Of a stretch of 64,000 bases of DNA, positions 43,909 to 55,118 are shown piece after piece. Made by a program: the position numbers and the translations under genes. Within the stretch, counting starts at the first letter, position 1, and each line of letters starts with the position of its first letter. Origin of the DNA: Pleomorphomonas diazotrophica (GTDB taxonomy: Bacteria; Pseudomonadota; Alphaproteobacteria; Rhizobiales; Pleomorphomonadaceae); the NCBI RefSeq assembly GCF_002844595.1, contig NZ_PJNW01000009.1:248001-312000 (forward strand), given 5' to 3'. The notes beneath the pieces were generated by a model. That model was not told the DNA's origin. It searched no databases and saw only the letters and a program-made list of their open reading frames with translations.

Positions 43909-45097
43909 CCCCGTCCCCGGCCGCATGGGCAAGCCGCTCGCCGAGCGCAAATCCGGCGAGGGAGATGAGCGACAGTCCGGCCACCACCGGCGCCACCACC
44001 GACCAGCCCCAGCGGCTCGCCACGTAGCCGACGAGCGGCGGGCCGATCAGCGACCCCGCCGCGCCGAACTGGGCGAACACGCCGTTCGAGGCGGTGACCA
44101 GCGACAGCGCCGCGCCGCTCCGGCGCAACAGCACCGGCAGTCGCGCGAAGGCGATGGCGGCGACGAGGCCGGAGACGGCGTTGGCCGCGATCACCGCCGC
44201 GGCGACGATCGTTCCGGACAGGCGCGTCGCAAGCTCCCCATTTGGAAACCCCGCGAAGAACAGCGCCGCCGGCAGCGCGAGGCCCACGGCGACGAGCACC
44301 AGCGGACGGCTTGCGCCCTCGCCGGTGCCGATGAGACGCGCGGCGGCGAAACTGCCGGCGATGGTCGCGGCCGACGTCACGCCGGTCACCACGCCGGCGC
44401 TGGCGATCGAAAAGCCCCAGGCTTCCGAAAGATAGGCAGGCAGCATGCCGAGAACGCCGACCTCCAGCGTGGTGTAGAAGCCGAAGCCGAGGGCGAGCGC
44501 CCATATGGCGGGCGGCGGAACGGCAAACCCGGTCTGCCGGTGTTCGGCCATGGCCGGCAGGCGGAAGGTTCTTGGCAGCGTCACCAGCACGGCCAGCGCC
44601 CAGAACACCAGGATCAGGCGCCAGTCGATCAGGCTGGCGGCAAGGCCCGAGAGGATCGTACCCCCGGCGATGCCCACGGGGACGAAGGTGCTCCAGAGCG
44701 CCAGTGCGGCGGCGCTGTCGCGGCCAGCCGCCATGGCAATCAAGCTCGGCGCGGCGATGACCACCATCAGGTAGCCGATGCTTTCGACGAGACGGGCGAG
44801 ATAGAGCAGCGTCGCGTCGGGCGCCGCAGCCGCCGCGAGGCCGGCTGCGGCCACGAGGACGGTGCCTGTCGCCAACACGGCGCGGGCGGAAAAGCGGGCG
44901 GCCAGGATGCCGGCAATGGCGCCGAGGCTGGCTCCGCCCGCCTCGATCAGCGACACCATCAGCCCGGCACCAGCCAGCGTCAGGTCAAGGTCGGCGCGTA
45001 TGGCCGGCATCAGCGCCGCCATCTTGCCGAGCTGGGCGGCGGCCAGCACCCCGGCGAGCCAGAGAAGAAAAATGGTCGGCCAGCGCTTGGTCATCAT
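43862..45097 (-). CDS. MFS transporter
   Basis: Encodes 411 residues with about twelve membrane segments (first helix FLLWLAGVLAAAQLGKMAAL). It belongs to the CynX/NimT-like or general drug/anion MFS group; no decisive substrate motif is visible. ATG at 45097 has AAGGACT upstream. The C-terminal end of the gene overlaps mntP on the opposite strand by 47 bases. A small XRE regulator is just upstream, separated by 56 bases, and could control it. Confidence 0.88.
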   Translation of the reverse strand: MMTKRWPTIFLLWLAGVLAAAQLGKMAALMPAIRADLDLTLAGAGLMVSLIEAGGASLGAIAGILAARFSARAVLATGTVLVAAAGLAAAAAPDATLLYLARLVESIGYLMVVIAAPSLIAMAAGRDSAAALALWSTFVPVGIAGGTILSGLAASLIDWRLILVFWALAVLVTLPRTFRLPAMAEHRQTGFAVPPPAIWALALGFGFYTTLEVGVLGMLPAYLSEAWGFSIASAGVVTGVTSAATIAGSFAAARLIGTGEGASRPLVLVAVGLALPAALFFAGFPNGELATRLSGTIVAAAVIAANAVSGLVAAIAFARLPVLLRRSGAALSLVTASNGVFAQFGAAGSLIGPPLVGYVASRWGWSVVAPVVAGLSLISLAGFALGERLAHAAGDGVSRSDARAGSGSRGR

Positions 45098-45153
45098 CGT
45101 CAGTCCTTTCGGACGACGGCTAGCAACGCCTCGCGTCACATTCCACGCATGAA

Positions 45154-45699
45154 TTATGCGGGCCGGCCATAGAAGGACGTGGCGAGCCGACCGGCCGAAC
45201 CGTCCGAAAGGCGCACCCGCTCCCACAGCATCGGGCCGGGCCGGATGGGAATGTCGGGGTCGCCGTTGGCGCCGGTGTCGAAGGCCAGCGATCCAATCTG
45301 GCCGTCATGCCAGCCGAGATCCTTGAGCCGGGCTTCGGCGGCCAGGATCTCCTCGGAGGCGTAGACCAGCATCGACCGCCCCAGGTAATCGGCAAGATCC
45401 ACCCGCCAGTCGGCGGCGCGGGCCGGCGAGGCGGCGAGCAGGCGATGGGTTCGGTCGCAGATGAGGTGGACCGGGCTGGTCGACGTCTCGACCAGCCGCT
45501 TCAGCGCCGCGTCCTGGGCCGGGTCGGGGCGGGATGCGAAGATGGCCTGCAAGGCGCGCGCCTGCTCCACCGTGAGCGGCAGGCTGCCGTTCTCCCAGCG
45601 CGATACGGTGGGCTGGGTGACGCCCATCAGGTCGGCAAGATGCGACTGCTTCATGCCGGCGAGGCGGCGCAGGTGCCGGAGCGGCAGTGTGGGAACCAT
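45154..45699 (-). CDS. XRE-type helix-turn-helix regulator
   Basis: Encodes 181 residues. The helix-turn-helix is at residues 10-40 (MKQSHLADLMGVTQPTVSRW). The C-terminal two thirds (residues 70-181) is a sensor-like region of unclear family, with LICDRTHRLLAASPARAADW, reminiscent of a PAS fold. The MFS gene lies directly downstream on the same strand, so it is the likely target. Confidence 0.85.
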   Translation of the reverse strand: MVPTLPLRHLRRLAGMKQSHLADLMGVTQPTVSRWENGSLPLTVEQARALQAIFASRPDPAQDAALKRLVETSTSPVHLICDRTHRLLAASPARAADWRVDLADYLGRSMLVYASEEILAAEARLKDLGWHDGQIGSLAFDTGANGDPDIPIRPGPMLWERVRLSDGSAGRLATSFYGRPA

Positions 45700-45741
45700 G
45701 GCAAGGTGTCTCGGTGGCCGAACCGACAGGGTACGTCCGCT

Positions 45742-48465
45742 TCAGCCTCCCGACAAGCCGCTCCGACGACGCCTGAGCACCGTCTGGTAGGCAAGGCCGA
45801 TCGCCACCAGCACGCCGCCGAGGCCGATGAAGGACAGGGCCCTGAGCGCGCCGGTGAGGCCGGCCGTGTCGATCAGGAACACCTTGGCCACCACGCCGGC
45901 GACGATCACCGCCGCCACCGTGCGCACCGTCCGGCTGGCGGTTGCAAAGCCGATGCCGAGCACCACGAGGCCGAGCGTGAGCCAGACGGCCGAGTAGGCG
46001 TAGAGCTCGCCTTCCTCCACTCCGCCCCAGCCGAGGTTGCCCGTGTGCCAGCCGGCGCGCACGGCCAGCGTCGCCCACATGGCAGCGAGCAGGCCGCCAA
46101 CCGTGGCGGCGATGGTGACGGCATAGGGCGGCAGATCCTTGCGACGGCGGGCCAGTCCGGCGATCAGCAGGGCCATGACGGCCGGCCCGAAATAGCCGAG
46201 AAGAAGCGTGCCGTCGAAGGCGCCGCCATCGATCGGCTCGCCGCTGAAGATCGGGTTGTTGACGATGAGAAGGCCGATGGCCGCCATGACCAAGCCGAAA
46301 CCGCCGAACAGCGGAACACCCCAGATCATGACCGGCGATGGCCGGCGGGCGCCGACCCAGTTGAGGCCGAGCGAGATGGCCATCATCACCATGCTGAGAA
46401 GGCTCTGCTCGGCAAGGCTGGAGACAGGCGCGAACATGTCGCCGCCGTTCATGGCATGGTGGACTTCCACCGTCGCCGTCAGCGCCGTGAAGATGACGGC
46501 CAGCGCCTCGAACACCGGCACATAGCGCGGATCGCCCGGCGTGCGGCCGAAGCGCCATGCGGCATAGGCGAAGGCCAGCGTCGGCACGCCATAGCCATAG
46601 AGCAGCGGGTTGAACAGCACGGTGGTGCCGAGATCGTCGCCGACGATGCGCGGGTCCCAGGCGACGCGAGCGATCACCACGGCGGCGACCGCCAGCGCGG
46701 TGGGCCGCAGCGCGACGACCGGCCGCCGCGCCTCCACCCAGGCGATGGCGGCGACCAGCAGGGCGAGCGAGACGGTCAGCATGCCCCGCTCCAGAGCGAT
46801 GGTCAGGGCGGCGCCGAGTGCGGCGACGCAGCCCACCGCATAGGCGGCAATGGCGCCATCGCGCCCCCTGGCGTCGGAAGCGAGGCGGCGGCCGAGATAC
46901 TCGGTGACCGAGCCAAGATAGATGGCCGCCACCAGCGCCGCGACGGCGAAGGCCGGCGAGGCCGCGAGGTCAAGACTAGTATTGAGATAGGCGATGGCGA
47001 TCAGCCCGGTTGGCGCGAAGGCGCCGGCGATGGCGAGCTGCGGCCGGCCGCGCGAGGCGATGGTGCCGGCAAGGCCGGCCACCGTCAGGATCACGCCGAG
47101 CAGGATGCCGATGCCGAGATAGTCGCTGCCGGCCGGCGAGGCCAGGAGATCGGCAAAGCCCGGCACGGTGGGCTGGCCGGTCACCGGATCGATGACGACG
47201 TTGGAAACCGTCACGTTGAGGAGGCCATAGGCGAGGAGCGTGGTGACGAGCGCCGTCACCGCGAGGCCGCGCGCCGCCGGCCATTCCGAGGCGAGCGCCA
47301 TCAGGAGCGCCGCGAAGATCACGATGAGGCCGACCGTCAGCGGCTGCGTGCCGGCGGCCGCCACGAAGGCGAGAAGCGGCAGCGTAAACAGGCTGAGGAC
47401 GCCGGCCGCCGTCCGGTCGAAGGCGGCATCCGCCGTGCGGTCGCGCGGCGCGTGGCTGGTGACGAAGACCACCGCGGCGAGCAGCAGCGAAATCAGGAAA
47501 TGTGCGGCGATGTAGAGCTGGTCGGCTCCGTGCCCGACGGTTCCGACGGTGGCCGAAAGCAGCAGTGACCAGAGTATGTTGGCGACCGTCGCCGATATGG
47601 CGAGCCAGCGCCACAGGCGGAGGCGGGCGACGCCATAGGTGGCGGCGGTGACCACGGCGAGATAGAGGATGAGCGGCAACAGCGCCGGCTCGGTGCTGGA
47701 GACGAGGAGCGGCGTGACATAGGCGGCAAGCAGGCCGAGCGCCGCCAGCGCCGGCCCGTGCCTGAGCGCCAGCACCAGGGTGGCGACGCCGACGGCGCCG
47801 AGCGCCACGAAGGCGAAGGCCGGCCCGATCAGCCCATAGAGACCATAGGCGGCATAGACCGAGGCGAAGGCCGATACCGCGCCGGCGGCGGCCAGCACGC
47901 CGGGAATATAGGCGCGGCGCGCCGGACCGTCCGCTTCGGCAAAGCCGGAGCGGCGCAGCCACTCGCCGCCGGCGAGCAGCAGGGCCGAAAAGACGAGGCC
48001 GAGGAGCACCCGCGCCGCCGGGCCGAGCAGCCCTGCTTCAATCGAATAGCGGACGAGGAAGATGCCGCCGAGGCCGAGCGCCAGCCCGCCGACCCAGACG
48101 GCCCAGCGGCTGCCGATCTTCTCTTCCAGCGAGTCCCGGGCGGCGAGCGGCGGCTGTTCCGGCTCCGGCTGAGCGGGGTCGTCGGCGCTCTCCGCTTCGT
48201 CCAGCGGCTCCGGCGCGGCCTCGGACGCGGCGACCTCTTCCTCGGCTTCGACGATCTCCTCGTCAGGCGCGCTGGCGGCGGGGCGCGCTTCGGTGAGTGG
48301 CGGCTCCGCCATGGGCTCGATCCGCCGTGGCGCGCGCAATGCCGCTTCCAACTGCTCGATGCGCCGCCGCAACTCCTGGGTTCGCGAGAAGGCGACGATG
48401 CCGAGCACCGAGCCGGCGAGGATCGTCAGAACAATGAGGGCGGCAAAAAGCAGAAGCTCATCCAT
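45742..48465 (-). CDS. DUF2339 giant membrane protein
   Basis: Encodes 907 residues. One N-terminal helix, a coiled segment (RTQELRRRIEQLEAAL) and an acidic Ala/Glu/Pro linker to about residue 115 precede some 25 membrane segments, the layout of DUF2339 proteins. The first membrane domain begins SRWAVWVGGLALGLGGIFLV. Family function is unknown; some are linked to envelope or polysaccharide processes. It lies 64 bases downstream of a histidine kinase gene on the same strand. Confidence 0.9.
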   Translation of the reverse strand: MDELLLFAALIVLTILAGSVLGIVAFSRTQELRRRIEQLEAALRAPRRIEPMAEPPLTEARPAASAPDEEIVEAEEEVAASEAAPEPLDEAESADDPAQPEPEQPPLAARDSLEEKIGSRWAVWVGGLALGLGGIFLVRYSIEAGLLGPAARVLLGLVFSALLLAGGEWLRRSGFAEADGPARRAYIPGVLAAAGAVSAFASVYAAYGLYGLIGPAFAFVALGAVGVATLVLALRHGPALAALGLLAAYVTPLLVSSTEPALLPLILYLAVVTAATYGVARLRLWRWLAISATVANILWSLLLSATVGTVGHGADQLYIAAHFLISLLLAAVVFVTSHAPRDRTADAAFDRTAAGVLSLFTLPLLAFVAAAGTQPLTVGLIVIFAALLMALASEWPAARGLAVTALVTTLLAYGLLNVTVSNVVIDPVTGQPTVPGFADLLASPAGSDYLGIGILLGVILTVAGLAGTIASRGRPQLAIAGAFAPTGLIAIAYLNTSLDLAASPAFAVAALVAAIYLGSVTEYLGRRLASDARGRDGAIAAYAVGCVAALGAALTIALERGMLTVSLALLVAAIAWVEARRPVVALRPTALAVAAVVIARVAWDPRIVGDDLGTTVLFNPLLYGYGVPTLAFAYAAWRFGRTPGDPRYVPVFEALAVIFTALTATVEVHHAMNGGDMFAPVSSLAEQSLLSMVMMAISLGLNWVGARRPSPVMIWGVPLFGGFGLVMAAIGLLIVNNPIFSGEPIDGGAFDGTLLLGYFGPAVMALLIAGLARRRKDLPPYAVTIAATVGGLLAAMWATLAVRAGWHTGNLGWGGVEEGELYAYSAVWLTLGLVVLGIGFATASRTVRTVAAVIVAGVVAKVFLIDTAGLTGALRALSFIGLGGVLVAIGLAYQTVLRRRRSGLSGG

Positions 48466-48529
48466 GGCGCAACCGGCTCCCGTTCGGAAGGCAGTGATAG
48501 CCTATTGCGGGAGCTTGCGAAATGGGAGG

Positions 48530-50071
<1,542 letters not shown>

Positions 50072-50289
50072 GCTTGATGCCAACTTCCAGCCAATGGTTT
50101 GGCCACACTTAAGCCCGATTTTCCCTAACGGCCGGTTCGCTCGTATGGTTAACATACGGTGTTCAACGCATGCGGGGCCTTGGTCGGTCGGACCCGGGGC
50201 TTGACAAAATGGAGAAAAAATTTCTTATTCCAGGCTAGATAATCGTCGAAAATAGAATGTCATTTCGAGCTACGGGTGGGCGCAAGATC

Positions 50290-50775
50290 ATGCTGGACCG
50301 GCTGGATAGGAAAATTCTCTCGATCCTTCAGGAGGATGCCACCATTCCCGTGGCCGAAGTGGCCAAAAGGGTGGGCCTGTCGACGACGCCCTGCTGGCGA
50401 CGCATCCAGAAGTTGGAGGAGGATGGCGTCATCCTGCGCCGGGTGGCCTTGCTCGATCCCAAGTCGGTCAACACCAAGGTGACGGTCTTCGTGTCCATCG
50501 TCACCAACCAGCATTCGGAGGAATGGTTGCGCCGTTTCGCCGAACTGATCCGCGAGTTTCCCGAGGTGGTCGAGTTCTACCGCATGAGCGGCCAGGTCGA
50601 CTATCTCCTGCGCGTGGTGGTGCCGGACATCGAGGCCTACGACGCCTTCTACAAGCGCCTGATCGCCAAGATCGACATCTCCGACGTCTCCTCGGCCTTC
50701 GCCATGGAGCAGATCAAATACACGACCGCGCTGCCGCTCTCCTACATACAGCTCGACAAGGACAAGCAGCTCTAG
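50290..50775 (+). CDS. Lrp/AsnC family transcriptional regulator
   Basis: Encodes 161 residues. LDRLDRKILSILQEDATIPV and AEVAKRVGLSTTPCWRRIQK form the helix-turn-helix; the RAM/AsnC effector domain occupies the second half. The ATG at 50290 places family residues at the expected positions; the frame extends 33 bases upstream. The AT-rich region 50200-50270 probably carries the promoter. Target unknown; moaA starts 106 bases after. Confidence 0.92.
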   Translation: MLDRLDRKILSILQEDATIPVAEVAKRVGLSTTPCWRRIQKLEEDGVILRRVALLDPKSVNTKVTVFVSIVTNQHSEEWLRRFAELIREFPEVVEFYRMSGQVDYLLRVVVPDIEAYDAFYKRLIAKIDISDVSSAFAMEQIKYTTALPLSYIQLDKDKQL

Positions 50776-50881
50776 GCCCGAAAGCGTTTAAAGATGAGCG
50801 TCGGTTGGAGGTTTCCTCCGCCGACCGGTTGGGCTATCGTCACCATTCCGGCAAGTCCGGCCCCGAGGTGAGCGCAACCGC

Positions 50882-51889
50882 ATGCAGCACGTTTCCAACC
50901 TGGTCGATCCCTTTGGCCGGCGCGTTGATTATCTTCGCGTCTCGGTGACCGATCGCTGCGACTTCCGCTGCGTCTACTGCATGTCCTCGGACATGACCTT
51001 CCTGCCGCATGGCGACCTTCTGACGCTGGAGGAGCTCGACCGCCTCTGCGGCGCCTTTATCCGGCGGGGTGTCAGGCGCATTCGCGTCTCCGGCGGTGAG
51101 CCGCTGGTGCGGCGCGGCATCATGGCGCTGTTCCGTTCGCTGAAAAGCTATCTCGACGACGGCAGCCTCGACGAGGTGACGCTGACCACCAACGGCTCGC
51201 AGCTGACCCGCTTCGCCGACGAACTCGCCGACTGCGGCGTGCGCCGCATCAACGTGTCGCTCGACAGTCTCGACGCCGACAAGTTCAAGGCGATCACCCG
51301 CACCGGCAGCCTCGACAAGGTGCTCGCCGGCATCGACGCCGCCGTGCGCGCCGGCCTCAAGGTGAAGATCAACACGGTGGCGCTGCGCGACATCAACGAG
51401 TTCGAGCTCGCCGACATGCTCGCCTGGGCGCATGGGCGCGGCTTCGACATGACGGTGATCGAGACCATGCCGCTCGGCGAGATCGACGGCGACCGGCTCG
51501 CCCAGTACCTGCCGCTCAACGAGGTGCGGGCCAATCTCGCCCGCCGCTTCACGCTCGACGACACCAACTACCGCACGAGCGGCCCGGCCCGCTACGTGAC
51601 CGTCCGCGAGACCGGCGGCCGGCTCGGCTTCATCACGCCGATGACCCATAATTTCTGCGAGAGCTGCAACCGGGTGCGCGTCACCTGCACCGGCACCGTC
51701 TACATGTGCCTCGGGCAGGAGGACAAGGTCGACCTCAGGGCACCGCTCCGCGCCTCGGAAGCCGACGATCTGCTCGATCAGGCCATCCTCAAGGCCATCG
51801 CCCACAAGCCACGCGGCCACGACTTCGTCATCGACCGCACCGGCATCCCCTCGGTCAAGGGGCGCCACATGAACACGACTGGGGGGTAG
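50882..51889 (+). CDS. moaA: GTP 3',8-cyclase
   Basis: Encodes 335 residues. The radical-SAM cluster is C26, C30 and C33 (CDFRCVYC), SAM binding is in [12 protein letters not shown], and the second cluster is in [13 protein letters not shown] with a later Cys near MCLG. The C terminus ends in the Gly-Gly that is essential in MoaA. It starts molybdenum cofactor synthesis from GTP. GAGGTGAG precedes the ATG. Confidence 0.97.
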   Translation: MQHVSNLVDPFGRRVDYLRVSVTDRCDFRCVYCMSSDMTFLPHGDLLTLEELDRLCGAFIRRGVRRIRVSGGEPLVRRGIMALFRSLKSYLDDGSLDEVTLTTNGSQLTRFADELADCGVRRINVSLDSLDADKFKAITRTGSLDKVLAGIDAAVRAGLKVKINTVALRDINEFELADMLAWAHGRGFDMTVIETMPLGEIDGDRLAQYLPLNEVRANLARRFTLDDTNYRTSGPARYVTVRETGGRLGFITPMTHNFCESCNRVRVTCTGTVYMCLGQEDKVDLRAPLRASEADDLLDQAILKAIAHKPRGHDFVIDRTGIPSVKGRHMNTTGG

Positions 51890-51919
51890 GGGACGCACGC
51901 TCGCGCGTCCCCGGATCAC

Positions 51920-53524
51920 TCAGCTCTTCAAAGCGACGTCTGCCCAGTTGGACACTGCCCAGCGCGGATTGCTGGCGACGTTCTCGACGCTGTCGCGCGC
52001 CACTGTGATGAAGCCCCATTCGGCGACGTTGATCAGCGGCAGGTCGGCGGTCACCTTTTTCTGGAACTCCTTGTAAAGCTCGGTGCGGGCGGCGGTGTCC
52101 ACCGTCGCGGCGGCCTTGTCGATCAGTGCGTCGAGGTCGGCATTGGCATAGCCGCCCTGGTTGGAGAAGGGCACGCCGTCGGGCGTTCCCGAGCGGACCA
52201 GGATGGTGGTGGAGATGGCCGGGTCGCCGCGGAACACCGGCGGCGCCACCGCGAGGTCGAAGGCGTGGTCGGTGTAGACCGCCTTCTGGTGGCCGGCCGC
52301 GTCGTTGTTGACGATCACCGCGTCGATGCCGACGGCGGCCAGCGCCTGCCGGAGATAGTCGCCGAACTGGCGCGTCTCGTTGAAATAGGGCGCCGGCAAG
52401 AGCTTGAGCTGGAAGCGCGTGCCCTCGGCGCCGCGCTTGTAGCCGGCCTCGTCGAGCAGCGCGTTGGCCTTGTCGACGCTGAAGTCGTAGGTCGGCACAT
52501 CCGCCGTGTAGAACTCCGGCGCGTTCTTCGGCACGGGGCCGGTGGCCGTCGCCGCGTAGCCGAGGAAGATGGTCTTGACCACGAAATCCCTGTCGATGGC
52601 GTGGGCGATGGCCTGGCGCACCTTGAGGTTGGCGAGTTCCTTGCGGCGGTGATTGATCTCGACGACGAGCTGATAGGTGAGGGCCTCGTACCCCTTGGAT
52701 ATCACCTTGATGCCCGGCACCTTGGAGATGCGGTCGAGATCGGCCAGCGGCACCGCCGAGAAGGCGGCGAGATGCACTTCCTCGGCCTCCAGCGCCGCCC
52801 CGGCGCCGGCCCGGTCGGGCAGCACGCGGAAGACGATCTCGTCCACCTTCGGCTCGCCCTTCTCCCAGTAATTTTCGTTCTTGGAGAGCAGGTAATATTC
52901 GCCCGGCCTGTATTCGGTGAACTTGAAGGGACCGGTGCCGATCAGCTTGTCGATGGTCGGCGCCGCCTTGAGGTCGCTGCCGGCGAAGACATGCTTGGGC
53001 AGCACGGCGGTGACGGCCGGCAGCGCGTTGCGGATGAGCTGGATCGGCGTCGGCTTTGCGAACTTGAAGACGGCGGTGTGCGCATCCGGCGTGTCGACGG
53101 CGTCGAGGTTGGCGAATACCGAACGGCCGAGGTTCTGCAGCGGCTTCCACAGCTCCAGCGCCGAGAAGGCGACGTCTTCGGAGGTGAACGGCTTGCCGTC
53201 GTGCCAGGTGACGCCCTCGCGCAGCTTGAAGGTGACCGAAAGTCCGTCCTCGGCGCCCTCCCAGGAGAGGGCGAGGCGCGGCGCAAGGCCGTTCTCGCCG
53301 TCGAAGGATGCCTCGGCCAAGGGCTCGATCACCTTGCTCGACAGGAAGAACACGCCGTTCGAGGCGACCACCGCCGGATTGAGGTTCTTCGGCTCGCTGT
53401 CGGCGGCCACCACGAGGCGCGTCTTCTCCTGCGCCATCAGGCGGGTGGTCGACAGCGCGGTCGAGGCGGCGAGGATGAGGGAAGCCTTGAGGAGGCCACG
53501 GCGGGAAAGGGCGGCAAGGGTCAT
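51920..53524 (-). CDS. Peptide/opine ABC substrate-binding protein (SBP family 5)
   Basis: Encodes 534 residues. A twin-arginine-like signal (SRRGLLKASLILAAS) is followed by LVVAADSEPKNLNPAVV, the SBP_bac_5 opening; GLAPRLALSWEGAEDG and VTWHDGKPFTSEDVAFS are typical of DppA/OppA relatives. No permease or ATPase genes are adjacent, so it is an orphan binding protein. The gene is divergent from a phosphoribosyltransferase. Confidence 0.9.
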   Translation of the reverse strand: MTLAALSRRGLLKASLILAASTALSTTRLMAQEKTRLVVAADSEPKNLNPAVVASNGVFFLSSKVIEPLAEASFDGENGLAPRLALSWEGAEDGLSVTFKLREGVTWHDGKPFTSEDVAFSALELWKPLQNLGRSVFANLDAVDTPDAHTAVFKFAKPTPIQLIRNALPAVTAVLPKHVFAGSDLKAAPTIDKLIGTGPFKFTEYRPGEYYLLSKNENYWEKGEPKVDEIVFRVLPDRAGAGAALEAEEVHLAAFSAVPLADLDRISKVPGIKVISKGYEALTYQLVVEINHRRKELANLKVRQAIAHAIDRDFVVKTIFLGYAATATGPVPKNAPEFYTADVPTYDFSVDKANALLDEAGYKRGAEGTRFQLKLLPAPYFNETRQFGDYLRQALAAVGIDAVIVNNDAAGHQKAVYTDHAFDLAVAPPVFRGDPAISTTILVRSGTPDGVPFSNQGGYANADLDALIDKAAATVDTAARTELYKEFQKKVTADLPLINVAEWGFITVARDSVENVASNPRWAVSNWADVALKS

Positions 53525-53812
53525 GATGAGCTCCGGCGAAAGCTTCGGCGATCGGACGGTCGCGGATGCGATCCTGCTGTCACTGTCGATCCGCTGGGGC
53601 GGATGTTACAGGGATGGATTTGCGGGCGGCAACGGCCCGGAGAACTATTTTTCGCGCTGAGCCGATTTGAGATGGCAACGCCCGCCAAAGCATTGGGATT
53701 TGCCGGTGCCGGCGCGAATTCATTCCAGAGTGCTTCCGCCATCCTGCCGAAACAAGATGCTTTCCCTGAGGTCGGCTTGTCACTACACCCTAGGTACCAA
53801 CCGGGATTTCCC

Positions 53813-54490
53813 ATGCAGCCGCACGACTTCTGGCAGACCATCCATCCGGCCGGCGGCCATGCCGACGAAGGTCCCTTCGCGGACGCCTATCCAGCCCGTC
53901 TCGCCGACGGCCGGCAGCTTCTCCTGCCCATCCGGGCGCACCCCGACGGCAAGCATGGGCTGGCCTCGCTGATCGTCAATCAGGCGAGCTTCGCCGTGCT
54001 CTCCGCGCTGGCCGACGATCTCGTCGCCCGCCTGCGGCCTTATTCGCCCGACGTGGTGGTTGGCCTGCCGACGCTGGGCCTGACGTTGGCCGCCGCCGTC
54101 GCCGAGCGGCTCGGCCACTCCCGCTATGTCCCCTGCGGCACCTCGCGCAAGTTCTGGTACCTGGACGAGCTGTCGGTGCCGATGAGCTCGGTCACCACCC
54201 ACCACGTCAAGCGCCTCTACATCGACCCGCGCATGCTGCCGCTCCTGCAAGGGCGGCGGGTGGCTCTCGTCGACGACGTCATCTCCTCCGGCGCTTCCAT
54301 CGTCGCCGGCCTCGGCCTGATGGCGGCCGTTGCCGTCGAACCGGTGGCGATCGGCGCTGCCATGCTCCAGACCGGCCGCTGGCGGCCAGCGCTCGCGGAT
54401 CTGTCGCCGATCTGGCCCGACCGCGTCGTCGGCTCGCTCACGACGCCTCTGCTCGAACGGACCGAAGGCGGCTGGAAGCGCGCGGGATAG
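53813..54490 (+). CDS. Phosphoribosyltransferase
   Basis: Encodes 225 residues. The PRPP loop is RVALVDDVISSGAS near residue 145, with PDVVVGLPTLGLTLAAAVAE as the second conserved segment and a YVPCGTSRKFWY motif between. This form is found in a group of alphaproteobacterial proteins of unknown base specificity. The ATG at 53813 has no strong ribosome binding site. Possibly salvage of a purine or pyrimidine base. Confidence 0.85.
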   Translation: MQPHDFWQTIHPAGGHADEGPFADAYPARLADGRQLLLPIRAHPDGKHGLASLIVNQASFAVLSALADDLVARLRPYSPDVVVGLPTLGLTLAAAVAERLGHSRYVPCGTSRKFWYLDELSVPMSSVTTHHVKRLYIDPRMLPLLQGRRVALVDDVISSGASIVAGLGLMAAVAVEPVAIGAAMLQTGRWRPALADLSPIWPDRVVGSLTTPLLERTEGGWKRAG

Positions 54491-54593
54491 TGTCCATTCA
54501 GAAAAAAGATTGGGGTCTACGGAATAAAACGTATCGGGCGGTGTTGTTGCCTTCGGGAGCTGGAAAACCCCGCGTCTCCCAAGGAGGGATATC

Positions 54594-54986
54594 ATGAACC
54601 GTTTGATCGTTTCCGCATTGCTCGCCGGCCTTGCCGCCGCCGCCACTCCGGCTTTTGCCGAGGACTATGCCTCCGGAGCCATCAAGACGATGGATAGCTC
54701 CAAGGGCGAGATCCTGACCGATGCCAAGGGTATGGCGCTTTATACCTTCGACAAGGATGCCCAGGGCGTCTCCAACTGCTATGGCGATTGCGCGGTGAAA
54801 TGGCCGCCGGTGACGGCCGCGGCCGGCGCCATGGCCGACGGCGACTTCTCGCTGGTGACCCGCAAGGACGGCGCGCAACAGTGGGCCTTCAAGGGCATGC
54901 CGCTCTATCTCTGGCAGGGCGACAAGAAGGCGGGCGACATCACCGGCGACGGAATGGGCGGCGTCTGGCACCTCGCTAAGGAGTGA
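54594..54986 (+). CDS. Secreted COG4315 repeat protein (Lipoprotein_15)
   Basis: Encodes 130 residues with a signal peptide of about 22 residues (ends AFA). Two related halves hold the COG4315 motifs: LTDAKGMALYTFDKDAQG with SNCYGDCAVKWPPV, and a second WAFKGMPLYLWQGDKKAGD. The paired cysteines may bind metal or form a disulfide. GGAGGGAT precedes the ATG. Many ECF sigma operons in proteobacteria neighbour such genes, as here. Confidence 0.88.
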   Translation: MNRLIVSALLAGLAAAATPAFAEDYASGAIKTMDSSKGEILTDAKGMALYTFDKDAQGVSNCYGDCAVKWPPVTAAAGAMADGDFSLVTRKDGAQQWAFKGMPLYLWQGDKKAGDITGDGMGGVWHLAKE

Positions 54987-55104
54987 TACCAAGCCGCGTT
55001 GAAAATGCGGCTTGGTATTCCGCTTGCGGATTTCTCATCGCCTGATGCAAATGAGAAATCCGTAATCCTCAATGAGCGGATGCGTCAGCATCTTCGCGAG
55101 TTGC
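54984..55104 (+). repeat. Three-hairpin structured repeat, copy A
   Basis: It starts with the TGA stop of the COG4315 gene. Hairpin 1: ATACCAAGCCGC pairs with GCGGCTTGGTAT. Hairpin 2: CGGATTTCTCAT pairs with ATGAGAAATCCG. Hairpin 3: GATGC-GTCA-GCATC. A closely related copy lies at 63670-63790. The last conserved block is CAATGAGCGGATGCGTCAGC. Confidence 0.9.
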
Positions 55105-55118
55105 TACAAGATCGGATC

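Noticed and set aside
45307-47568. 753-residue plus-strand frame
   Set aside because: It is the antisense frame of the DUF2339 gene, with the typical His/Arg/Asp/Gly-rich composition of a GC-rich shadow.
54520-54545. GGAATAAAACG as an ECF-type promoter for the COG4315 gene
   Set aside because: Plausible position but no second element at a firm distance; too weak to list as a feature.
54999-55118. Longer N terminus for the ECF sigma factor
   Set aside because: The extension is encoded by the hairpin repeat, which also occurs in a non-coding position at 63670-63790.
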